Assembly: GCA_023213395.1 (NCBI GenBank)
Contig: CM041465.1
Span: 160,587,741 to 160,651,740 of the forward strand
Length of the DNA stretch: 64,000 nucleotides
DNA from: Cycas panzhihuaensis
Taxonomy: Eukaryota > Cycadophyta
Reading direction: 5' to 3'
Both the position numbers and the translations under genes were made by a program. The notes beneath the pieces were generated by a model that was not told the origin of the DNA, ran no database searches, and worked only from the letters and a program-made list of their open reading frames with translations. Shown here one piece after another: positions 1-11,515 of this stretch. How positions within the stretch are numbered: the stretch's first letter is position 1; each line of letters starts with the position of its first letter.

Positions 1-842
1 GGTTGCCTAATACCCTAGTCCCCCCTCTCGCTAGGTCTAATTCAGACTTTAGGAGCTTGCCATTCACACATAAGGGGCCCAAAACTACATCAAAAAATGC
101 TAAAAAGCTATAAAAATTAAATGATGAAAATGGGTCAGGGAACGAGTGATCCACTCACCAGATCTGGCCTCGCTACTGCCATCTCGTCCCTCTAGTCTTA
201 CTGACTGTTTCTGCATCCTAATCTGATGGCTTGATCTCTTCCTGTATGCCTTTGAAGTCATGCAACACTTCGTTGTATAAGGAGAAGGGCTCTGAATCGT
301 TCGTGAGCCCGTGAAAATGAATTCTATTTTTGTTAAGTTTCCTTATATAGGCGGGGGCCCCGATGGGCACCTCTTCCGTTTCTCTTGTCACGATAGCCCT
401 TGAGACCATTTCTCTTCCCTGATCATCTTTTCTTTCTGAGCATGTCTCCTATTTCACCTCTGTGGCCTTCTTTTTTCTTAACCCTCTAGGTGCATTTATG
501 GCACCCCCATATTTGGCCTTGCGAGGCCCCTTCTACCTCATTTTGTGTGCCACTCCTATGCATGCTTGATTTTATACTTATTTAGCTTATTTTGCCATCC
601 TGAATCCATTTTTGTTGCCCATTCACATATCTGGGGCTTCCAAAGGAAGCATCCCCTCCATTTGGGACCACATTTCGCTTCTTTAAGCAACCTTTAGCAT
701 CCCAAAGGGGCCTTTTTTCCACCGGTTCTTTCCCCATCTACTAGATAGTCCTCTTTGACCTCAAGTAGTCTCATCTCTAGGTCTTCCTACCCTTCATGGC
801 CTTTTATCGACAACCACTTGAGTCCTTTATGACTATTTCACA
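1..842. other. No gene seen; flank of RNase H-like remnant
   Basis: Mixed-composition DNA with a pyrimidine-rich plus strand. A 63-residue open frame on the minus strand (218-409) has no motif I recognise. The stretch runs into the RNase H-like domain at 843 and may be the upstream, decayed part of the same retroelement, but I see no RT, protease or LTR boundary in it. Confidence 0.4.
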
Positions 843-1334
843 TTGTTGAGTCCTCTACACTCACTTATCTTGTTAGCACTTTTTCTCTACCAAGACCTCA
901 ATCTTTTTGTCATTGTGTTAGTCATTTTCACCAATGGCAGAAGTCATGGTAAGCCTGGCCCTTCCATCATCGCGTGGATTCTTTGTGACCCTTCTGGATA
1001 TGACTTCATGTGTTCTAGGATCTTCCTTCCTGAGGCCACTAATAATGAAGTTGAGTACACAATTGTTATTGAGGCCCTTACCGATGCACTTTGCTTCCAC
1101 CATGGACCCATCATTCTCCTTTGCGACTCTCAGATTGTTGTGTCCCATCTCACCCTGGTCTACCAGGTGTGGTGCCCACGCTTAAGAGCCCTTACCTCGA
1201 CTGCCAGGTCCCTGTTGGCTTGTTTTTTATCTGTGGACATTCCACACATCCCTCGGGCTCTCAACATTGAGGTGGACAACTTGGTTCATCTCGTCCTTGA
1301 GTGTCAACTTCCTCTCCTTAGCGACTCACCTTGA
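843..1334 (+). pseudogene. RNase H-like domain, probably from a Tat-like Ty3/gypsy element
   Basis: The 163-residue frame carries the plant RNase H-like (RVT_3 type) signature: FTNGRSHGKPGP at residues 29-40, TNNEVEY at 66-72, CDSQIVV at 94-100, PRLRAL at 112-117 and a terminal IEVDNLVHL at 142-150. This fold cleaves RNA in RNA-DNA hybrids, and Tat-lineage elements carry an extra copy beside pol. The family's first catalytic acid, in FTDG, is Asn31 here (AAT for GAT), so the domain is probably inactive; Glu71, Asp95 and Asp145 are kept. The ATG at 843 is only the first in frame; homology begins near residue 29. The minus-strand F element carries a similar domain at 16055-16460. A stand-alone plant RNase H gene is possible, but the lost Asp and repeat-rich context argue for a transposon remnant. 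Confidence 0.75.
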
Positions 1335-2387
1335 GAGACATTTTCAGTCACCCATGCACCCAACTCTCAGGTCATCTTACACTTCATATCATGATCTATT
1401 TGCACCTCTAAAAGTTGGCCGCTAATGAGGTTAAACTATGGTGACCAGTAGGTTTATTTTCTTTGCTCTACTCTTAGCATTTTAGCATATAACTCTTGTT
1501 ATTCTTGGCTTGAATATGTACATAACACTTTGTTCATAACATCTATCTAATCTTATGTGTGGTCCTTACCACCCTTCCATTCTACTCTTACGATGTGGGC
1601 ATCTCCCTCATCCACTATCATCGCTTGCTATCTATACAGTGATACATAGGCAGCCCTTATATTGTCTCGCCCTTGCCTCTACACCCACACACTCCACCAC
1701 GACACTCGCTATTGCCCTTGGCTCGCACCATTTTTATGATTATTTATATATATATGTTCTACTAACATTGTGTTACCAGTATTTGCCATCGCATTATGCC
1801 TCCAAGCTACGAGGCTCTGCTACCAAGGGGGCAGTGTTTCTCGGCTACTAGGAATGGGTTCTTGGAAATTCGACTCAGGTAAGTATATGTATGTTTCTAG
1901 CCTTTACCTTTATTACTTCTATAGAAAGGTAAACTGAAGCATCCCTTCATTGCATGGATGACTGATACATTTGAATGATCATCTTGCATACGTTTCTTAG
2001 TCATATTGCTTAATACTCTTTTAACCTATGATGATTAGTGGGACATACATCCCCATGGTACTCCACAACCCTCCTATGCACCTCCATGTTGTCTTAGGTA
2101 TCACTCAGCATGTGTGATCTTTCACACACCCCCTTACCACATCACAACTCTTAGCACCTCACTAAGTATAATTAGTACATCTTTATTCTAGTTATCAGTT
2201 TCTTAGGAATCCTATCGCCCTGATACCCCATCTGATTTAGGTCATCCTCTTCACATAACTATCCCAACCATCTAGACAGAGGGCCAGCCCCTCCTAGGCC
2301 TGGGGTACCCTCTTTTAAGGCTCCCAGGCATCAATTTTTGTCATGTTTTTGTCTTTGTCACCACACCATGGCAAATGTCGTGGTACT
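1335..2387. other. No gene seen
   Basis: Pyrimidine-rich plus strand with frequent stops in all frames. I see no integrase or chromodomain motif following the RNase H-like domain. It could be 3' untranslated or LTR sequence of the same element. Confidence 0.4.
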
Positions 2388-2421
2388 ATGGTAAACTTCA
2401 CGGTACCATGAAGTTTACCAT
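2388..2421. repeat. 34-bp near-perfect palindrome
   Basis: ATGGTAAACTTCA (2388-2400) is followed by an eight-base centre containing GGTACC and then its exact reverse complement TGAAGTTTACCAT (2409-2421). The only mismatch is one C/A pair flanking the centre. It would fold as a 13-bp stem hairpin or cruciform. A related motif occurs at 32434-32485 upstream of LTR B. Confidence 0.85.
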
Positions 2422-2455
2422 GGGGTGACTATGACTTAATATTTTCTAAAATTTA

Positions 2456-2494
2456 CCATGGAAATTTTCACTTTTTTCGTGAAATTGCCATGTG
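2456..2494. repeat. Imperfect hairpin next to the palindrome
   Basis: CCATGGAAATTTTCAC is followed by a short T-rich loop and then GTGAAATTGCCATGTGG. The arms pair over about 15 bases with one or two mismatches or bulges. It lies 35 bases from the 34-bp palindrome and uses the same CCATGG-type ends. Confidence 0.6.
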
Positions 2495-2499
2495 GTTTT

Positions 2500-3610
2500 G
2501 ACACCCCCCAAGTCCTACCCTAATCCTAATTGTCCATTCAGCCTAGGGTTAGGTATAAAGCCCAAAAGAACTTTATTTCCTATCTCTTCTTCCACCTACT
2601 CTCCTCTCTTCTCCTTTTTCCACAGGTAATTTTCTGTAGGAATGCCCTGCAGCACCTGAGTTCCCTATGCTCCAGCTTGAGATCTACCATACTTAACTTG
2701 GATCCATGGTAGTAGGCTCGCTAACAAGCTCTTTCAAGCACCTTAGATCTATTATTTTCTACTATTTTCAAGGGTAGACCTATCCCCAACTTAGTCTAGT
2801 AGGTATTATCTTATTTTTCTTCTATTTCTTTCCTTTGAACTATCTTATAAGAGGCTAGATCATTGAGAATAACTTTCTTTTCTTTATTCTTTAGTGCATA
2901 TAGGAAGTAGTCCATCTGTTTCTTTTCTTTCTGCCCTCTTCATCTTCCTACCCTCTCCTAGTTTTTTCCAAGGAGGTTATGGGAGAGGATCCTAAAGAGT
3001 AAGAGAAAGGAGCCAAGGTGGGTTCCATACCCAACTAGGCCTGCTCCTCAAGGGCAACCCCCTTCTCCTCTTTCCTTTCTTCCACTCGTGCTTTTCTTGA
3101 GCTGCTAGGGAGTCTCTCAGAATTGGTCAACGCTAGATATCAATGTATAAAGCCCCTTGTTGCAGTGTTTCTAGACCTACATACCTCTATTGGGTAGTTC
3201 TTCTAGCCCCAAATAGTGTCTCTCATCCACCTTAGGTCTTGGCTTGGCTAATGTTGTAATTTGTTGCACATAGTAATACATGCAACATAAACAACATTTG
3301 TAAACCCCATGTTATTTGTTTCTTCTATTATTTACTATCATTAGGCTATCCCAACCTGCTATTTCCTATGCCTAAGGGTAGTGTGGAGGTGCACTTGTTG
3401 GAGGATTAGGCATTCTGAGGCTAACCTCCCCCATACCTTGTCTTATGTTGTTGGCTTTTTGGAGATGTAGAGTTATTCTTGGGTTGGAAGATCACTTAAC
3501 TTAAAGTACTTTAACTTGTGATATTTTTAGCATTTTATAATTACATATATACATATATTTACTTAGTATTCTAGCAACCCCTTAGATAAGAGTAGAAAAC
3601 CTTCATGATT
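2500..3610. other. No gene seen
   Basis: Pyrimidine-rich, stop-filled DNA. It may include the 5' LTR belonging to the PBS-like site at 3619, but I found no second copy in the window to prove an LTR. Confidence 0.35.
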
Positions 3611-3618
3611 GTAGGTTT

Positions 3619-3640
3619 ATCGTGCCATTGGCAGAGAAGG
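3619..3640 (+). other. Possible decayed primer-binding site, tRNA-Asp type
   Basis: ATCGTGCCATTGGCAGAGAAGG resembles the TGGCGCCGTTGCCGGGG-type site that pairs with the 3' end of plant tRNA-Asp and primes several Ty3/gypsy lineages. Most differences are C-to-T or G-to-A. There is no partner LTR in the window, so this is tentative. Confidence 0.3.
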
Positions 3641-4880
3641 ATAAACTGCAACAATCCAGGTATGTTTCTTGGCTTTCCTTTTCCTTGGTTTCTTTAGCTT
3701 TTGTATAGTTTCTTTTCCTTGGTTACTTCAGCTTTTGTATAGTTCATTTTCCTTTGTGTTTTTCTTGATTTCTTCCCTTTATTTTTGTGGAGGTAAGGAA
3801 GCCCCTACGTCGCTCGTATGTTGGGAGAGGGAAAAGAAGAAACGGGTGTGGCACAAGACGGGAACTTCGTTTTAACTGCATCATCTTTCTAAGTATGCTA
3901 CCTTCCTTTTGTAGGTTTTTTCTTACTTTTTTTTAGTTTGTATATTCACATGAAAAGAACATAAAGGAATAAGGTAAAAGAGAACCAACTTATATCATTC
4001 ATTTGCACAATAGCTTGCACTTTAGGAAAGAGCATTTGATAGGAGATATCCCCTTTACTCTTTCCATTTGGTTGCGTATAACTCCCTAGGGTTTACATCA
4101 TTACCATGCATTTTGCGTGATTGATTGGTTTGTCTATTTTCTTTCTCTTTTCCTTGCTTAAAGTGAAATGAGAGCAAGGATTTATATTTAAGAGAAAATG
4201 AGAGAGAAAAAGTATATTTATTAACTTTTATATATATATATGCTTCATTTACCTCTTGTTTGCATGCACAAATAATTAGTCATCGTTTTATTATTGTACA
4301 TAGGAGGCAGACTCCCTCATGCATAGAGTGGTCTGAACTTCTTTTGCCACCATTCTTTATTCCTCCAACACTCTTTTTAGGTGGGTTAGTTCGAGGAGGA
4401 CTCGTCTCCTAAGACCTCCTCCTTTTACCCCATTATGCCTACACCAACTTAATAACCTTATCACTCCCTCCTTTAGGTTGGTTTCATATGTAAGGTGGTT
4501 GTCCAACACCACCCTTATAAACAAATACCTCTTTCCATATACTTGCATGTATTCCATCTATATCCCTTCATCTTCCATGAGGATCTACTTTCTCGTTGGG
4601 TCTTGCCTTCCCCTTTGGCCATCCAAGGGTGGGAAGACCCCTATTTTGAGGTTACTCGGGTAGTCAAAGATATCCCTTGCTTACGCTACCCTTCAGAATG
4701 ATAGACTAAATTACCTAAAGGAAGTTGTGCATCATCTGTGGGTCCTAAACTTGTGTTCTGATGCGTGGATGCCCTGTGTGGGTATTTCCTTTCACTTGTT
4801 GGATTGACCCCTTCACTCTGGAGCCTTCTGTTGATAGTCCTAACCCTAACCAAGTGTAGTTACCATCCTATAGATGATTC
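3641..4880. other. No recognisable gene
   Basis: Short open frames occur around 4357-4701 on both strands, none with a motif I recognise. If 3619 is a true PBS, this would be the leader and gag region of that element. The stretch ends where copia fragment E2 begins. Confidence 0.35.
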
Positions 4881-5230
4881 CAGGTATCAAAGTTCTTCTT
4901 GAGAACTTTAAGGACCTTCTTAGTTATATCATGTTGCTCTTCATTAATCAAGTTGTATAAGGAGTGATCAGTAACTAACATAATTCTTACATGAATCTTT
5001 TCATCATCTATCTCCCATTGTAGTTTAGTTGCAGCTTTTATAAAAGCTGTTGGGGTGGATCCATTGGAAGCAGGTGTTATAGCTATTGCCAGTATAATAG
5101 GTGTAGGCTACAAGTGGGCTGTCTGAAGGCCTTTATATTTTGTAGTATTTTTAACTCTGATGTACTACAAATCCTAATTTTCTTTACCTTTTAATATGCA
5201 GTTAACATTTTGCTTAAATTGAGATGACAT
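4881..5230 (-). pseudogene. Copia gag N-terminus (E2), truncated
   Basis: Reads leftward from the ATG at 5228-5230, which matches the E1 gag start at 39669. It covers the N-terminal part with the family's Asn-Trp-x-x-Trp motif region and the Thr/Ser-rich linker, and ends in the segment equivalent to about 40010 of E1. No RNA-binding zinc knuckle remains. It is too short and interrupted to make a functional capsid protein. Confidence 0.7.
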
Positions 5231-7169
5231 GGTGATGATGAAGAAGTAGAAGAGTTGATAGAAGTATGTGTCACTTACACGTATGGCTAATACACCTAGT
5301 GCAATAGGGATATAGAAATGAATGTTATGATGAGAAATAAGTAATGATTAAGTATTTTTTAATAACTATAAAAATGAGTATAAGTAATGATGCAAGAATA
5401 AGGCCTAATGTAGAGCTAACAAAGAGTGGTGATGTGACATGCCACTAACCTCTAACTTATGTCCAAATGTAGGTGAGGTTTTGATGCCTAAGGGTTCTAG
5501 TATAAGATTTAGGGCCTTCACCCGCGATACCCACACTTGCGCTTGGTGATGAAATCCAAGTCACAATGGAGTCCACATACTGCTAGTCCTCATCCAGTTC
5601 ACTAGTGAACAACTATATACCTCCTCTGAAGAGTTAAATAGTATGTTCGTATCCCATGACTATGACAAATATTGGATTGGGTTAATTTTAGTCTTGTATT
5701 AAGGTTTTCATTTTTCCCAAGTGGTTATTAAGATTATCCCTGATTGGAGGCCATAGGTATGGCTAACATGTCCCTCCACCACTATTCTAGTTAAGACCAG
5801 ACCCAATATGAAACTCACATCTCTATTAAGGCCTAGACTTTAGCCAATCGTGGTCTATTTTAATTAAGGCATGTGTGCGCACAAGTCAAGAACTAGCGGT
5901 ATAAAGCATACAGATGAGATTCTTTTTAGGAATAATGTAAGTTATTTTTGAATAACTAAAAATTAAAATAAAAAGTTGTGAATTATACTTGCTTGCTTTT
6001 CATGCTTACTTTAATGTTGCTGCTACTTTTGTGATGCTTTATGCTATGTGTGTAAATAGAAAAAATATGCTAGATTTAGCAAGGGAACCAGATGTTGCTT
6101 CTGATCTAAGGCTTTCCTTATTTTAATACAATGATTCCAAATATGTTTTTAGAAATTTTAATACAAAATCCATAATGGGTTAAAAAGTGGATCAATTTAC
6201 CACTAGAATGCTGATTTTTCTAAATCTATATGCATGTTATTTTGCCCTATTTTATGATTTTTTCATAAAATTTATAAATAATGATAAATGGGTAAATTTT
6301 TCTAAAAATTACAAATATGAAGGCCTAAATGATAAAATTTAAATTTATATGAGAAGGAAAAAGTATTCAGAATGTTGTTTCTGATAAATTAGTAAAGTCA
6401 TATTTCTGAAAAGGTATAAAAACGTTTTACCCAAAAAAAGTACAAAAGTAGAATCCTGCTAGATCTACTATCTCATAATCTAAACTTCAATATATCAAAA
6501 GGTGTATTTTAATACATACATCAACTTTCCCTTCTATATCATCTTTAAAATTAGCCAAAAAATTGTCTAAAATGCTGTCGCAATATCCTTTGTGGGGTTG
6601 AGCAAGCAAATTTAGCATCCGCAAGAAAACTGCATAGATCTCACTAACAAGTAACTGAAATTTAATGAGATTTATCTTAAAATGATCCTGAGACATAAAT
6701 CTACCAGATCCCTCAATAAAACTTTCATATTTTCAGCATATAATTAAAGGATTTCATTGGGAAAAGTACCTTAAGTCACTTATCCATAAATTTTACCCTT
6801 TTTATCTCAGCCAAAACTTACTATTATAGGTTGAATCTGAAGTTGCTTAAGAATTAAAAAATGATCCTCTATTCAAGGTGACCTTCCATACTAAATTTTA
6901 TTAAAATCTAAGATGGTCAAACTTTTCATAAAAAATTAGGCCTTTAATGCTTCTAGGAATGTTCTAGCAATTGAGCGGCTTCAAAAACATGTATTCTTCA
7001 CCTCTAAAATTCTTCATACATAGATAATGCAGTAACATATAAAGAAATATAATTTTAAGCTCTCAAAATATTAAAAATAATGAATACACTCTCAATACTT
7101 TATATTAAATGTGAAGGAGAGGCAAGATGACTCCATGCAGGTAGAATGGAGTGAATAGATCCTCTTATA

Positions 7170-7181
7170 GCTTTGATACCA
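7170..7181 (-). other. PBS of E2 (initiator tRNA-Met type)
   Basis: Read on the minus strand this is TGGTATCAAAGC, one base from the usual TGGTATCAGAGC site. It lies two bases inside the LTR end. Confidence 0.75.
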
Positions 7182-7183
7182 TA

Positions 7184-7458
7184 TGAAGGAAGGATGAATC
7201 TAGGGAATAAATCACTCACATGCACACAATAGCAATAGAGAATGAAAAAGAGATGAAATAAGATATGAGACCAAGCTTGGAGGTGAGAATGAATAATTAC
7301 TCCCTCCTTAAGATTTTGCCTTTTATTATTAAGGGTGACCGTTAGGGTTAGGATTTTCCTACCTAATGATATGAACCTAAAATTACATTTAAATGCACAT
7401 AAAGTGTATTTCATATAATTAATCTACATAAATGACCTTGATACATTAACCTCTTTCA
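7184..7458 (-). repeat. 5' LTR of E2
   Basis: On the minus strand it begins TGAAAGAGG and ends CCTTCA, the same ends as the E1 LTRs. It lacks about 36 bp present in both E1 LTRs, the gap being flanked by ATG direct repeats, but keeps a 26-bp segment missing from the E1 left LTR. Confidence 0.88.
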
Positions 7459-8168
7459 GAAAAGACTAATCAACAAACAAAGAGTTCTCATAATGTGAGT
7501 GCAGTCAATAAAGTACAAATGTCCATAACTCCTATATGGCTATGCACCTATTCTATATAACTAAACCCCTAACATTGCTTGGCTTAGCCTAACTTAGACA
7601 TGTACTTGACCAAAAATTGATAGACTAGATTTAAAGAATTAGGGAAAAGACTGCTTAGAGTAAGAGGTTTAAAGGAATCAAGAGCATATGATAAATTCAC
7701 TTGTGGATAAGTTAGTGGAGACTCATCAATATTAGTGATGGCTCTCACATAAGTATGGCTGACCCAATAGTTCTTGCATTTGATTCTAATAAAGCTCAAG
7801 TTTATAAAGGGAGAAGAAGATAGAGGCCATTACTTTCTATAAGAGGAATGAAGCTCACTCGATTATCCATACTCCAAATATAGGTTTAATTTTTTTTTTT
7901 TAATGAAAGAACACATACCACAAAGTTTGTTATAGTACTATGAAGATTATGTGCAGTACCATAAATCTTTGGTTTTTATTCATTCTAGACAAAAAATTGA
8001 GCAAGATATTAAAAAACTATATTGTATAATAAGAAATCAAGATAGGATAGGAAACAATCATAGTAAAATGAGAGGAAAATAGATAAAAACATATTAATTT
8101 TGAAGAAAAAAGTACCAAAAGATTAGGTAAAAGAGAAGAAAGGCACAAATAGAGTAGAAGGTATTACA
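7459..8168. other. No gene; shared segment upstream of LTR B
   Basis: Matches 30338-30700 and then 32385-32681 of block copy 2. A 71-residue minus-strand frame (7584-7799) is not open in the other copy, which argues against a real gene. The empty site for D is visible at 7519-7545. Confidence 0.6.
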
Positions 8169-8555
8169 TAACCATTCATCACTAGGTGGAAATGGTTATG
8201 ATAACACTTATGCTAAGAAGACACAAATATTTAGTGTTGGCCATTAATCTTTAGGCACAAGCCACTTATATCTACTAATAAATATTAAGGTTGTTTCTCC
8301 TACCAATTGTATCTTGTATGAAGGGGCCTTTCTTTCTTATTTAATACTAATTCATTTTAAAAGGAGGGTTGTTAAGTCTTGATATTTTTATAGAGGTTAT
8401 ACTTTGTACCTCCTTTTAGTGATCTTTTGTTCTACTTTTAGTGATCCTCTGAGCTTTTCTTTATAATACATCTTGCAACTTATAATGAACTATTATAATA
8501 TTATATAATATTTATGTTTATATACTTAAGTTAGAGAATTATTAGTGAGAGCTCA
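8169..8555 (+). repeat. LTR B1: 5' LTR of truncated chromovirus G copy
   Basis: 387 bp, the same length as B3 (50306-50692), ending GCTCA. B3 begins with TG; here the first bases read TA. A PBS follows, so this is a 5' LTR. The body of the element is missing from block copy 1. Confidence 0.8.
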
Positions 8556-8562
8556 ATCCAAG

Positions 8563-8574
8563 TGGTATTAGAGC
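8563..8574 (+). other. PBS of the G copy in block 1
   Basis: TGGTATTAGAGC lies seven bases after the LTR end, one C-to-T change from the common tRNA-Met-type site. Confidence 0.75.
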
Positions 8575-9206
8575 AAGGTGTTAATTCTAATTGAAGCAGC
8601 TCACAAATCAAAGGAAGTATAATAAAAAGGAAAAAGATTACTTTCTCTTAATAAAACTCTTAAAATCGTTCTTTTGTAATCACTTCTATTTATTCTATTA
8701 TGTTTCAGTCTTAATTGGTCAACTATAAGAGATCAATGAGAGACAAATCTCACCTGTCCCTTCCCCTAGTGGTTAGGTAGAGACCCTATGCTAAGGATCT
8801 TTAAAAATCATAGGGATCTATCATTTTGGGCTAAGTATGCATGGGTATGCACCAATATGTGAAGTCAAGTAGATCATACAACTTATACAAGTCTCAAATA
8901 AAACCTACCTATGAAATTAAGCTTCCATATATCTATAAGCATATTAGAGTACCCTTATAGGTTCCCCTACCTTACCTAAAATAGGAAAAAATATTAGCCA
9001 CCTATCCTCTGCAATGCACTAATTAACAATTAGCACTAGGAATTTACTCCTTAAGAATACCCTAACATGACTATCATGGCTATGGGTATAGATTTCCTCC
9101 ATAGTTAATACCTTAAGAGATTAGGACAAGCAGTAGTAATAACTGGAAGGTTTATTAGGAGTTCTATAGAATCAGGCACATATTGTTTCTTAAGTCCTAA
9201 GTGGTA
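8575..9206 (+). other. G leader, left part; no gene
   Basis: Non-coding leader of the truncated G copy, matching 33046-33645 in block copy 2. Its continuation is 20532-21278 on the other side of F. Confidence 0.7.
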
Positions 9207-11502
9207 TGTTTTAGTTAGGCCTAAACTAAGTATCTCTTAGTTAGCATTATGTTTTCTTTGTTTCAAATCTAAGCCAAGAGATAAGAAGCTTATAGGAATC
9301 CAAAGTCCATCTTTACCAACTCCTAAGGAGTCTCCACTTATTTATGCCATTTAACTTAGGTATGAATATAACAACAAAAGACTAGGATGTAAAAGAAATA
9401 CTTGGATCCACTAGCCTATATAAATAGATGTAGGAGTTCTAAGTTCAAAGTACTTTGACAATGTATCTTGTGTCCTTCCTAAGGACTCCTTTTTATTTAT
9501 CATTTCAACCTTTTGAGTTCTACTAAGATATGGAAAAGGTTTAAGTGATGGAAGATTGTTTCTTTTTTTGTATATTTTTCTTGTCTTGATTTGTTTTTCT
9601 TTTAAAGCCCTTATGAATGAACACTTAAAGAAGAATAAAGAGAAAATAAGATTTATCTACCTTCTTTTCAATATCAAGTAAAATAATTAATCACTTATGC
9701 AACTTTCTTTTCTTTTTTTAATAAGACAAAGAACACAAAGAATGAAAGAGAAGCTATTTCCTCTAAATGCAAAACACACCTTTCTTTTTTTTTTTAATGA
9801 AAATAACTAGCATGAGATACAACTAATATAACATGCAATTTGATGGAAGATCAAATAACATGAAATGTTGATATGAAGCCTTTCATTTCATTCACATGCT
9901 ATTTTCTTATTTGAAGAATGGTTTCCAAAGAAATTAGTGATTTTAGAAATATATTTCAACCACTATGAATGATTTACAACTCTTTAAAGTCACATGCAAC
10001 TAGCTACAATTAAGCTTCTCACAAGCAATGAATAGACTAGTATCACAAGGAGGTTTTATCACTCATGGGGTTTTTTGGATATCATGAGATCCTTAAACCT
10101 CAATAAAGCCAACTACAATAAAATATATATCATTCATATACTAAAAAAAAAATTAAAATGAAAGTAAATAGAGAAAGTAACGTGAAGCTACATAATACTA
10201 GCAATTATCTTCTAAAAGTTTTAGTCTATTGATAATTTGCTACCTTACAATGACTATCTCACCTTTAAGCAATCAATCTTTTACAAGTTTTCTCGTAAAA
10301 CAAGAAGCAAATGGAAGAAAAACTAAGAAGAATGAATCTAAGAAAAGCTAAAGGAAAAGGAAAGGTGAAACCAAATCTCTTAAGGAACTTGGACAGTTAA
10401 AGTGGGAGAGAGTAGCTATCTTTATAGTAAAGAGATGATCATTCTTCATAATAGTTTACTCCTTTTCTTCCCACAAAGGGCTGACCTTTCAACTAAGTTT
10501 CTCAAGGAAAAAAATGAATAGAGGTATCTCAGATATCAAGGATAGGGGAGGAATAAGTTTGATCATAGGAAACCACCAAAAGGATTACAAAACAATAAGA
10601 AAAACTAAAATAAGAAAGGTCTTACCATGGATATAAAGACTAAAGCTAAAAAACTCATAAGAAACCAAGTACCTTGAGAAGTAACAACAACTAAGATTTC
10701 TGTAGTAATAGATCAACAAATAAGACTTTAAATCTCTTCCTTTGGCTTCACTTTTTCTCTAAAATAGCAAGCTAAAGATCTCTTAAAATCTCAGAAATCA
10801 CCTTCAAAATCTTCACATCAAGTATATTACTAGTCGAATCCATGAACATCTAAGTGTTTGAGTGGGTTCTAGGCACGAATAGGGAAAGTTTCCATCGAAT
10901 TTAGGTGGTGGCATGCAAAACTAACATTAAAAAAAAATATTACATGCATGATAGTCAAAAATATGATCAGTCACATTTTATGAGCTACCAAAAATATGAT
11001 TTTACTAATAAAATATGATCAGTTGCATTTTTGGTAGCAATAAAAATGCAACAAATCAGGAGGTAAAAATCATCCATTGGAAAGTCAAAATATTAAAATT
11101 TTATTAAAAATTAAAACCAAAAAGACTTAATCAATGGAAAATAGCTTAAAAGGATGAAAACTATAAGCTCAAGCCCAAACCAATAAAAAAAGATGATCAA
11201 AAGGAGAAATCAAAAGAAAAGAATGAAACAAAAGAATGTTTTAAAGGAAAAAAAAAAGAGTTGGAATGGTCATAGAAAGAGACCAAATTACCATAATTAT
11301 CACTCATTGGCAAGTAAGAGAATATATATTACATCACCATTATCCAACATACATCATTTAACAAAAATCATCATTATATTTCAACAAAACATGGCCTAGT
11401 ACATCATAAAACAAGCCTTAATTAATTATATAAAAAGTAAATGAAGTGAGAAACTCATTAATAGTAATTAATGTCAATTAAGGGCCAAGTTTTAGTGAAG
11501 CA
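9207..11502 (-). repeat. 3' LTR of F (long, 2296 bp)
   Basis: Matches the right LTR at both ends but holds about 1.38 kb (roughly 9760-11160) absent from the right copy. It contains several poly-T runs and short frames, none coding. Ends on the plus strand are TG and CA. Confidence 0.82.
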
Positions 11503-11515
11503 TTTTCTCCCTTAA
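11503..11515 (-). other. Polypurine tract of F
   Basis: On the minus strand, TTAAGGGAGAAAA directly abuts the 3' LTR, the expected position for second-strand priming. Confidence 0.65.

Larger units (their letters stand above)
4881..7458 (-). mobile_element. Copia fragment E2 (5' LTR, leader, start of gag), truncated
   Basis: The reverse complement of this stretch matches the first about 2.6 kb of copia element E1 (37384-40015): LTR, PBS, the same about 2 kb leader, then gag. The match stops abruptly in gag near 4881, so the rest of gag, all of pol and the 3' LTR are missing. Its 5' LTR starts exactly at the left edge of block copy 1. No target-site duplication can be assigned. It belongs to the same family as E1 and supplies an independent copy for reconstructing indels in the LTR and leader. 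Confidence 0.88.

Noticed and set aside
918-1185. Other frames overlapping the RNase H-like domain on both strands
   Set aside because: Shadows of the RNase H frame, without their own motifs.
7100-7414. 104-codon minus-strand frame
   Set aside because: Lies in the LTR and leader of copia fragment E2 and is not kept in E1.
8563-8574. tRNA-like sequences at primer-binding sites as tRNA genes
   Set aside because: Only 12-17 bases match tRNA 3' ends; no cloverleaf is present.
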